Positions 49,151-60,692 of a stretch of DNA of 64,000 nucleotides are shown here, piece after piece. Position numbers and translations under genes: made by a program. The stretch lies in the NCBI GenBank assembly GCA_950295325.1, contig OX485805.1, positions 42,494,758-42,558,757 of the forward strand, given 5' to 3'. Numbering within the stretch: the first letter of the stretch is position 1; every line of letters starts with the position of its first letter. The notes beneath the pieces were generated by a model that worked only from the letters and a program-made list of their open reading frames with translations, did no database searches and was not told the origin of the DNA. This DNA is from Polytrichum commune (taxonomy: Eukaryota; Streptophyta; Polytrichopsida; Polytrichales; Polytrichaceae).

Positions 49151-50211
49151 TTTGTATTGTGGACAACGATGCGCCTCCTTTTACCTATTTGTGATGAATT
49201 GCAACCATTTATCCAAGAAGCTGCATTAGCTCTGTGGCTACCATTTTCTCCCTTTTGTTTCTGGGTTGTTTTAGTATCCAGAGAGACACACACAGGGACT
49301 AAAATTCTTGTGCAGTTCCTTGTGGGGTTCACTTCTGAAAACGGATGTTCTTAAAAGCGACTTCTGAGTTGGTGTACACTCATACAGAGGGAGGGAAGCT
49401 GAAGTTGCTGCCTATGTAGCACAAACACGTGAGCGTGTGTATTAAGTGCTTTCAGAGTGTACCAGCCTGTACGAAAAATTAATTTCTCACTTCTCCTGAA
49501 AAGTTTTTGCTCACATCATGAGAAATGCTGGAGCCATGGATGTTTCAACTTGTAATTTGTTTCTCTATTGTCTATTTATATCTGTTGTATCTCTGCTTTT
49601 TAATTTTTAGTTTTTATGGCTGCACTCTTTCTCATCCTAGGTTGGGTACCTTTTCAGGAGAATCTCTCTTCACCACAGCATCCTTTGTATGAATTCTGGA
49701 AATCTAACTTTTGCTGTTGCAGTGCTTTTAGGTTGCTGAGCTTACTCAGCAAACATTGATAATTTCTCCACAGCATTACTGGCTTGGCAGCCAGTTTGTG
49801 AACCAATGTCATGGTTGTTGGTCATGTCCATAGTGTCTATCTCAACCTAGACATGGACTCAACATTGATAAAACTGTAAAACATTGTTATAAAACTGCTA
49901 ACAATGTTATGAAATTAGTGTCATTTCCTACAGTTCAAACAAGAGAGTTGCAATTGGCACTTTCTATGTGCATTTTCTTATGTGTAATGATTTCTTTTTA
50001 TGTTGCGTTGTGGTTAATTTGGATAAAGCGTAATATACAGCATATTCCACCTAGGTGTTGATGAAAGTGTCACCAATTGATAATGTAGTTGTGCCAATGC
50101 ATCCATTTCTATAGGATGGAAATGGTGTCTTCAGTAAATTGGGACATGGATGGGTAGAGGTAGGAGCCCCATTCCCGATGCACTTTATTGTTGGATGGAT
50201 GAACTTATATG

Positions 50212-50269
<58 letters not shown>

Positions 50270-51215
50270 GAGCTTGTCATCTGTTAGTGGATGCGCAGGG
50301 CGTTTTCGGTTTCCAATGGAGTTCCCGGTTTTACTGCGAATTGGGGACATTCCATTATGATTAGATCTACATCCTTCAACTTTGGAACCTAACATGTGCT
50401 CAAACAAGAGATAACATTCTCACACTAAAAATTAGATCATGAGAGTTATGAGACCAATTTTGATGGTCCCAGGTTTTCTATGTAATTTACCTAAATCTGA
50501 GGTGAATGTGTTTGTGTAATTAAGTGATGCACTGAAATGGGTAAAAGGTCTTAAGTCATAAAGTTTAAGAGAAGAAAGAGAGAAATTGTTGGTTTATCTG
50601 ACATGACAATTTAGGTCTCTTAATCATCCTCGTTTCATTTCCATAGGGACAAAATTCAAAAAATTGCAATGATGTCTGAGGCAACAAAGATCATGATGCC
50701 AATGTGTGCTGTGGATTTTGTGAGTTGATTGGGTGTTGTTCCATGTCCAACTTATAGCATTGTTCGGAGACTGTTGCACTTAAAACTTGTGCTATTTTGA
50801 AGATTGATAGATCCCAAAGTCAAGTGTTGCAAATTGGATGTGTTTTACCTAGTGTCATTGGGGTGAATTAAGAACAATTCAGTTGGAGGCAATGTAATAA
50901 CCATTTTTTGTGATTAGGTCATGCATACCTATACGACTTCGTGAGTGGAAATGGGTCCACAATTTTCCTCTCTTCAATTATACTTGAACAATATCAATTA
51001 TGTTAATGGCATGTGATTGATGTACATGTTCAAGAAGGGTACAATAGATGGGAATTTTTCTCCTCAACCCTTGTGTGACGATCTTATGCTTTCATCACTT
51101 CATATACTCTTCAATTGGTGTTGATGAATTGCAAGCCCATAGTATAATTGTCACAATGGCACAACAAACTTCATAGTAGAGAACGAGCTTCGCATCTACA
51201 ATTGTGAGTTAAACA
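49151..51215. other. 3' UTR of RGP1, intergenic DNA and SPAG17 promoter
   Basis: No gene is seen. A (TA)n-(GA)n microsatellite lies at 50209-50271. The segment just before 51216 should hold the SPAG17 promoter; no TATA box or known motif stands out. Confidence 0.6.
50209..50271. repeat. (TA)n(GA)n microsatellite
   Basis: Alternating TATA then GAGA units. The same compound layout recurs at 60661-60692. Confidence 0.95.
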
Positions 51216-54200
51216 ATGGCACCCAAAAAAGATGAAAAACGGCCATCGGCCAAAGGTGGAGGGGGAGCTATGGGAGTGACTCCCGCACCACCTCGATACC
51301 CAGAGGGCGAGGTGTGTTTTCTTTCTACAATTTTGATTTTTTTTTTTTTTTTGTGGAAGGACTTATTAATGTGTAAAACTTGTGCTATAATGAGTTGTTA
51401 TCGAAACTCAAGAAATTATAGCTCAAAGCAATTTTGACCAAATCCTCAAATTTATGAAGTATGCTCTATCCAAGTTATCACAATTGTAGTGAACGTAGGG
51501 ATTTGAGCTTTAATGGACTTGATGTTATGTAGATTATGAGAGTATTCATGGAAGTAATGTGATAGCTATACATATTCTTTGATAAGTTAAAGCCGTTTAA
51601 GATTGTGTCCGAGGTTTTAGTTCCTACCACAGTTGGCATTGGCATCAACCATTTACTCAAATTAACTCATGATTAGCTTGCATTGGCATTCTTTGATGAG
51701 GCAGGCTCCGCCTTTACCCGATTGGCCCATCAATTGGTCATGTGTGGGCATGCGCATCGAGACCCTATTAGGGATAGATGCACAAAATTTGGTCAATACA
51801 TTCAATGAAACCATGAGGCCTACAATGAGCATGGCGATTGTTGATGCGATGACCATGGCTACTGAGGCATGTTAACCATATCCAAAATCGTAGATAATAT
51901 GTATAATTTGCAAGGTTCAAGGCTCATATCTACACGCATTTTCTTGATAATGGTTGGTTTAACTTGATGTTTAAATTCAACACTTTGGTTTGTAAACATA
52001 ATTTGTTGGGTTTATACATGTGAAGTCAAAATCTACACATGGGTGATGCATCTCTCATTCACACTAACACTTAGTTGGCGTATTCTCTTTATGACATCAT
52101 GTTCCTGTAAATGCAGGAAATGGCAGTTTACCCACCAACTGAATTGGGGAATATGCTTAAAGAAGCTAAGGTACTTCATACAAGATTTATGTTTGGAATA
52201 TTGGAATTTTCGATGATCCAACAATGCTTGTGTCTTCCTTTCCAACCTAGTGTTTTGCTCGGTGTTTGATCTTGTTTTGGCAACATTCCAAGCCTCATAT
52301 TTGAATGGACAAGTGTTGATATTACATCTTTTTTACATGTATTAATTATCATCATATATGTGTGTCACATATAGGAGTCTGGAGCACCTGATTGGCTAAG
52401 TCCACAGCTCGTAACCGATGTTCTTCATGGTAAATGAATTTCCTAGTTCAATTTGATGTTACTGCAACAAAATCATGATAAAGTTGATTTGCATGGCTTG
52501 ATATGAAAACGTGTTGTCCAAAAAGTATCAATTATTGACATGAGCTTCCATGTGTCTTTTGTCATATGAACATCACATTGTCAATCCCCCATGAGAGGGA
52601 CCCTTGGATGTTCCTCATACCTAATAACACTAAACTATTTGCCACTGTGTTGAGGCTAAATGTTGAAAACTCGACTCATTCATGCCATCTGAAACCATGC
52701 TCATGTTTATACTTGAAAAAAATGTAAGCTTTCCACTATCTTAACAAATGTTGTGTATGACAATGGCCATTATGTGTGAATAGCGAGGTCTTTATTGGAT
52801 AAAGACGATGAACATAGGAAGGAAGAAGAACGACGAACAATGCAAGCTGAGAAATGCAAAAAGGATATAGAGGTTAAACAAATAGCTCTCTCTCCACCTC
52901 CCAACTATGTTTGAATTTTGTCAATGTTTTTAAAATCCACGATGATCACGCTAAGATTTACAAGTGGAAACTTTACAAAAACAAGGAGTTGAAGAAAAGT
53001 GTAAGAAAATTGAGCACGGTGTAACAGGATGCTAAGGTAGTAGAAGCAGAAGCCAAACAAGCGTTTGAAGAATCTTTGTTAAAACTGAAAGAATGTGAAG
53101 ATAAAGTAAGAGAAAAAGAATTAGCTGAGCAAAACGCACCTCCAGTTGCAGCGGCTCCTGTAGAGCCTCCAAAGGGGAAGGCCCCTGCCAAACCGGCAGG
53201 TAGTTTAACAATGTCGCATTCTCCTACCATTACTTAACTTGCATAGAGGACCAAAAAATGATACATTAACCCCTAAGTGTCTAAGAGGTCCAGATCATAC
53301 CTCTTTAAGTAAGAAACAACATATTCGAGCTACATCTTTTCATTTTTGGTTGATCATGTCAGGAGTGAGTCTATCTAAAATGAACTTGTTCTTCAAGTGC
53401 ACAATTTGAATATGGTAAGCACTTCAATGTTGTTGAAGATTTGAGTTCAAATATGCGATTTGGGTGTCCTTGGATGCAAATACGTATGTTGTATTCTGAT
53501 CATCAATATCTAGTGTGAGTAATATTTTAATTTCTCCTTGACATAAGACACTGTATATAATATGGTTTCCAGCATTTAAATATATGGAATACTATTTGTG
53601 AACTTGGTGAAGCTTGTATAGATTGTGTGTACGATTGTATATTGAGAACCCACATCCTTTATGGGTAAAAGCAAAGGATACTAAAATCATTAACCCACCT
53701 AAAACCAACACATAACATTCTTGAGCAACATCTCTCTATTCCCTTTCACCTGATTATGCTTATTTTTTAGGTCTCTCAAAAACTCATGTTTTGGTAAAAC
53801 GTTTCGACTCACTTTTCACATTTTGTTTAAGGAGTGTTTGAATGATATTAGAACCCTTAATTTTGGTGAAATGAAGGGGAGGCGTTTATGGAGATGGTTA
53901 TATAAAGATAAATTTTATGGCAAACTTTTGAAGACAAGTAAAATCAAAAGTTTGACAAGAAGTTCGTTTCTATATCACAGTCTTTTGTTTAAAGTCAATA
54001 TAACGCCTCCCTTCATTTCACAAAAATTAGGGGTTCCAACATCACTTGAACACTCCTCAAACATCAAAGAATGTCAAAAGTGAGGCGAAACTCTCTACCA
54101 AAACATGAGTTTTTGAGAGGCTTTGAGATTACCTTTATTGGCCACCTTGATCACATTCAATTTCGATTCAATGAAACCTAAGCATCTCAAAGGTTTTATT

Positions 54201-57200
54201 TGTGGAAAATAATACCTATAAGATGCTATTCTCCGAATAGTCCGGGTAACCTGAAGAATGTTATGCAACCAAAATCCTACACAACAAAAACACGTTGATC
54301 TTGAAAATGTCTACCACCTTATCACCATGCCCCCTTGATGGATTTAGGTCATTTAAAAATGAAACTTTTATACCATTTATAACTTTTGTGCATGGAATTC
54401 AAATTTAAACGTGTTTTGGTGCATTGAAACCCTCTTTCATTTTCCTAACAAGAATCATCTATGACAATAGTAGATATTTCAAACTCTTAAAGTGATATTT
54501 TTAGCACCATCTATACTTGTTGAAGTTATCATTTCTAGAGGTTGTTGAGGACAAAATGCAAAAAAGTCTTGTAAAATATAGACTTGATCACTTGATTCTT
54601 TGCACAGGTAAAGCACCTCCACCTACACCAGCTGCTTCATTGGAAGATGAGTTGAAGGCACTGCAAGACAAATCAGCGGAACTAAGGACTGCTCTCCAAT
54701 GCTATGAGAAAAAAGTAGGTCCAGGAGTTATTTGTAAAGTCTTGGCATTAAATTCCCATTGAGTTGTCTAAAATGTGAGTTTGAAATCTTATGCATAAAG
54801 TCGTCCAAGTTTTCTTAATGCTTAAACTACCATAATCAAAGAGTGATGTTGGGCTATTTAAAACTGGCTTTCAGCTTGTATTATTGGGATGGGTGGGCCA
54901 AGCTAGCCTTGCATAGACTGATCCGAGTTGGATAGCGGGTCCCATGGACATACGTTATATTAAATCTTAAAGTTCTCTCAAAGTTTTTGGGATGACAAGA
55001 GAAGGTCCCAAAAGTTTCACCCAACTTCCAAAATAGGCTCCGACACACAATGAGCTAGCAAGCCCTTCATAGAAAGTTTTCTCAAAGAAGGATCAAACCC
55101 ATGGTTTCGTCCCTCTTTCAGGGACTTTACGGATAAGCCAATTGTGTTGTGTGCATCTCCGGTAAATTAGCAACCCTGGGTTATGGCAAGTTGTTGGTTC
55201 AAAGGCACACAATGGACCATACTCATGTTGCAGTCAACCATTTTGTAAAGCAAGCCTTGAATAATAAAGGCATTATGTCCGGAAAATTCCCAGCCCTAAG
55301 GTGCAATGGCCTAGAGTTGAGTAATGTTATGATATAATGATCTTAGTGCTGCAGGAAGTCCCCATGATACATAAAATCTCTATTGCTTAAAATGGATGAG
55401 GGAGCATGAGACTTAGTAATGTTGTGAATTTCTCCTAGGCTTTTATAATCACCATATTTGGCAAGACCAATATGACAATTCAAAGAGCACGAACATCTTC
55501 GGTTTGTCATTGAATAAGAAATTCATACGATCTTCAAACGTAATGAGGGAAGTGGCTACGGCCTTGATTCGGATTCGCTCACCATCTTGTACTAATCACT
55601 TGTTTCATAGCCTACGAGAGAACCGGGCTACTCAGAATAAAGTAACCGTTTAAAGACCCATCTCCCTCCATGCAGGTCAAGATCGCCCAATACCATGACG
55701 TAAAGCAAGACGCGGAGCGATGTGATCCTTGCACCACGACTCGCATCTACTGGTGCCTAGGATTAGGCGACACCCCCGAGGCCCTGGCCCAGCAGGCGAT
55801 GGTGAAGCACATTTTCCGGGCCATTCTCCATCTTGCCAAAAAGCCACCCCCACCGCCCCCGCCGCCGGAGGAGGAGGGGGAGGGGCCCCCTCCTCCTCCC
55901 ACCGGCGGTGGAGCGGACCAGCCGGCCGCCGGTGCAAAACCGCCAGGCAAAGTGCCCGAGAAGAAGTTGTTGACGGTTGCACCGGCGGTGCCGGCTGGTG
56001 AGGCGCCGGAACCGACCCCCTTGCCGCCGTTTATAGAACAGTTGATGGCTCTCGCGAAGGCGTCGCGGCCCGATCACCCCGCACGAGGCATCCCGGTCAT
56101 TGACGCGTTGTATGAAGACCCGCCGGTCGAAGCCGCACCGGTAATGTTCCCTTCTTTCGTAAGGTTCTTTTGTATATATGTAGGCATATGTGGAGTATCT
56201 ATGTTGGGAACAAATGGAAGGGTTTAGGAACAAGCGTAAGAATTTGGTGGTTTTTACACTAGAGAACGGTACACTGAATAGGATATTTAGTGTTTGATTA
56301 TATTTAGTATTGTTACCACCCTACCCTGCTCAACACTAATTTTTAATTCTTTGACAATTAATATTAGACATAAATGTGCTGCTACCTTCCCTAATTGTCG
56401 CAACCCGCGCTAGTGCCCCTTAACAATCTTGGTCATTTTTCAATTCTAGCAAGGGTCACGAGCGCTAACCCTTCGCATTCCACCATGCGAATGGTTAGCT
56501 CCCCATATCGCACACCTCTTAGTTCATAGGAGGGGGACCAATCCTCCTTTGCTTAGATGTGGACTTCTATCCATGGAAGTCCAATCTTTAGTTGATCATC
56601 GCGTTGCCGGAGCAACACTACAACAACCTGAATCATACTAGGCAACTATACCCCCATGTTAGGCCAATGCCCGTGGAGGCCGTGCCGTTCAGCCTAGGGT
56701 GGGTTTGGTGGCCATACCGCCTCACATATATAAGCCTTTAGGACTTTGGGCAGGGCCCCTACCCCATTGTCAAGAAACCTTTTGTCTCTCTACAAGGGTT
56801 GGGGCCAAGTAGACATTTTCCCTTAGCTGCTGGGGCTGGAAGCCCCCAACAACTTAAGACCTTTATAACTTCCTTGTATGATCTCTAATGCTCACATGGG
56901 ATCACTCCATCGTCATCTATGGTTCACGTAGATGCTGATGGACTCCTCACTCACCCCATTTGGGCAAGTATTGAGGGGGTTGTGCCTATTCAAATTTTGG
57001 TAGTCCCGGGAACCACTTAGAGGCCTTGGTACAGAGCCCCACTCAAATTGCCATATCTCCTAGCTCACACCTCCGATTGAGATGTTCTTAAGCATTTTAT
57101 AATCCACACACCATTAGCTATGCATAGCTGATGGCCTTACCCTTGTGACTCCTAGTCTTTGTGGGTGGGAGGCGTTCCCAACGCCCGGGGCCCTCTCTCA

Positions 57201-60200
57201 CACTAGGATCACTTGGGCCCTCTCACCAATGGCACCACAAGTCCCGGGTGTCATTCTGGGGTCCCCTTTGTGCCCATGGTGTTTTGGGCACTGCTCATGG
57301 AGAGGTGTGCGACACTACTCCCACATCCCTTATTATATATATTTTTCATATCTTTACTAATACTAAATTCAAACATGTAACTTCCACGTATTACCATATT
57401 TGATATTTAGTGTTTGAATTCACATTTATTGTTACTTACTTTCATAAGGATATTAATATTCAGTGTATGCGTTTTTATTTAGTGTAGTTTGCGAGTGTAG
57501 TTGTCTCGGGCATCTTTGGATCTCTCATCCAAGAATGTCCTCTTCCACTACCCTTCTCCTATACATAATTTCCTTAGCTTGCACATCTTCTTTACTTTCT
57601 ATCAATACTTTGTAGAGTGCACCTTCCAAAGGATGGCATAACTCCTTACTTTGCATCATGGATACCCGTGATCCTCTTCAAGGGTAGGAGTTGACATTCA
57701 CGTCGGTGCATGAACATTGATTTTTTTTTGGGGTTAGTTTAATTTAATTTTATAAACCTTATTCACATCAAGTTGTAAACTAAAATTTTAGATTAAGGTG
57801 AACCTGTTGAGAATTTTACATGTATCATGCATGCTATGTTCAAGAGAAAGTCCCTCTGATTTCTAGGATTTACATAACATGTTGGCCTTTGCTGATTAAT
57901 GTTTGTATTACCATCTAGGGGGCAAGTTCAACGCTTCAGGTCATGTCATTTTTTGATTTACTCTTGTGCCACATCAACTTTACTACATGATTTGATCAAT
58001 AGGTTTTAGATTTATTATTTTCAAGTTTTAGAGTAATATAGTATTGATTTTGAAGTATTTAGTTCCACTTCGAGGGGACAATGAGTGTTGGAACAGTCAT
58101 CTACATTTAGTCCTCAACAATTAGGGTCAATATCAAAACTAGATGCTTTTATTTTTTCATTATAATTTGATTGCCTCGTCCATGTACTAGGATACAAGAA
58201 ACACATGTAACATATTGTAATCATAGACAATCATGTTATTCTAGGCTGAAGTGGCACCGCCACCTGCCGCTGCACCACCTGCTAAGGGCAAGCCACCCGC
58301 TGCAACACCCAAGGGGGCTCCAGCAGCAACCGGTTTACCATATGGCCAACTAGCAAAGGCAGTTGCGGAAGCCACATTATGTTTGTTGGAACAAATCAAA
58401 GCCTTTGATGCACTCGCGGCAAGTGTAACAGAAGCTTGTAACATTCCAGATGCTATACCTTCAAAGGTGAGTCCCCATTGTTAGTTTGCAAACATATTCG
58501 ACATTATAAACCACATTGATGACGTATCATTGGAAGTTGCATCTTTGAATTGAAAACAAATGAGGGTACTTTTAGATTGTACTTCGAATCATGTAAGAAT
58601 AGATAATGAAGGATGTTTTGACATCATCTCAAAATGCAAGTGACCAACGTTTAAAGTTGAGTTAGTGTTGATACATACCCTTCAAAGTTTAATCACTTAT
58701 TTTAGTTCTATCTCCACATTTAACCAATGATATATTCAGCATTGTTTCAATTCACAAGTCAACATTTCGGGTCTTGCAACTATAAAATATAGAAACAAAA
58801 AATTTAAGATCACAACCCTAGTTGATAGGCATGATACCAATGCAACAGTTTGATGTGATGAGATTGATTTGCAATTAGTGTTAGTATATGAATTAGAGGT
58901 TTGCAATGATCGTTGGCAATAAATTACTAGCAAACTGATAAATGCTCGTGTGAACTTCTAGGATGTTGGCATGGCATATTACAAGGCGCTATTGAATGAA
59001 GTTCCGGTCGATCTAGTGAGCATTCCGGTGCTTCTCCATTGCATGATCGAGCAAGTGTCCGTTTATGATTGCCCGATCGAGGATTTGGAAGCGCTAGAAG
59101 TCGCGAAAGCTAACAAAAGATTGGCCGCGGGGCTTGATAGCTCCTTCCAACGGCTTGGTCATGGCCTCTCGTGTCTGCGCAAGCAGTCCGATTTCCTCAT
59201 GGATTTGATTGAGAAGATCGAATCGGAGCATGAGACCGAGGAGCTCCGGAAAAAACTCGAAGAAGAAGCCGCGGCAGCTGCGGAAGAAGAAGCAAGGTTA
59301 GCCGCGGAAGGAGGTGAAAACAAAAGAAAATCAACTTTGTCAAATAAACAAGTGCCAGTAGAACTTGCTTCGAATCTCCCGGACGGCGGGGGTGGAACCA
59401 AGAACTTGTCGGCGGTGGTTGCAGGGTCGCTAATTGCAGGCGCTGATAAGAAGAAGTCATCTCTGCAAAGAGAGTCGACCTTGGTAAGCTCAAGAACTCA
59501 TGAACTCAAGGTAATAACTCCAAAGTTATTTGTAGTGTCCTTGACTAGAATTAACATCCTTAAAGTCTCTCAAAAACTCATGGTTTGGTAGGAAATTTTG
59601 GCCCAATTTTGACGTTTTGTAACGCTTAAGGAGTGTTGAAGTAGTGTCAGAACCCACAATTTTAGTGTAGTGAATCGGTGGTGTGGGACTTTGGCCAACA
59701 ACTGGCTATATCAAAATGAGCTCATCAAGAAAATTTAAGGACACCGTTTTAGGTGAATTCAGAAGTTTGCCATGAAACTCGTTTTATGTAGGCCGTCTTA
59801 TGGCCAAAGTCATTCATACCCCTTTTCATTTCACTAAACTTTGGGGTTCCGACACAGCTTGAACACTCATATATTATACAGGGCGTCAAAAATGGACCAA
59901 GAGTCCCTACCACACCATGAGTTTTTGAGAGACTTTAGAAATAACCCTGATTGTAACAATGTTCTGGAGCAGATTATTCACAATATGTTACTACAAACAT
60001 GCTAAAGGTAAAAAAAATTGTTGAGGGAGAGGTGAGATTGTAAAGAGAAAATATCAACATGATTTATTACATTATACAAAACGTGTGTTGTACGTTTGTA
60101 TAATAACAGAAGAGCATCTGGAATTCTACTCCAACAGCCTCTAGATCAAGACCCGTGCGGTTGTAACAGTTTTTTGTATTATTACACAGAGTGTTTGTAA

Positions 60201-60660
60201 ATTTGAACTGATTTTCCCATTGACGGATTCGTTTCGGTTTCACTAGCCGTCCACAGTGATGATCTCAAGTTCATAAAATGGTGTCGAATCCATAGGAAAG
60301 TGCTCTAACATTATGGTAGTCATAAAGGGATCAATCTCATGAGTTGCTGCCCCGGGCTCGCTCGATCTGATGCAGAAATCGTCGAGCTTGCAAGCGCCGG
60401 AGGCAGATCACGAGAGCAGTCAGTCTAGTAGCAAAGCTTCGGAGCACTCTTCAACACGGACGTTGGAAGGGGAGGAGCACTTGCATGTGGCACACGAATT
60501 CAGCCGCGTCGGACGCCTCGAGGACATCCAACAAGTGCCTCTCGAGTTCTTGGATTCCGTCGACGTTCTCAAAGTGGAGAAACATATGTTGTCTCTACTC
60601 GGCTATCCAGGTGCAACGTTGGTGCACATGCGTTATGAATTGGCTAAATTTGTAGGCATC

Positions 60661-60692
<32 letters not shown>

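Noticed and set aside
55677..56233. Long minus-strand frames (101-156 codons) opposite SPAG17 exon 8
   Set aside because: They are the antisense of a G+C-rich, proline-rich exon. The plus-strand exon has matching splice sites and family motifs.
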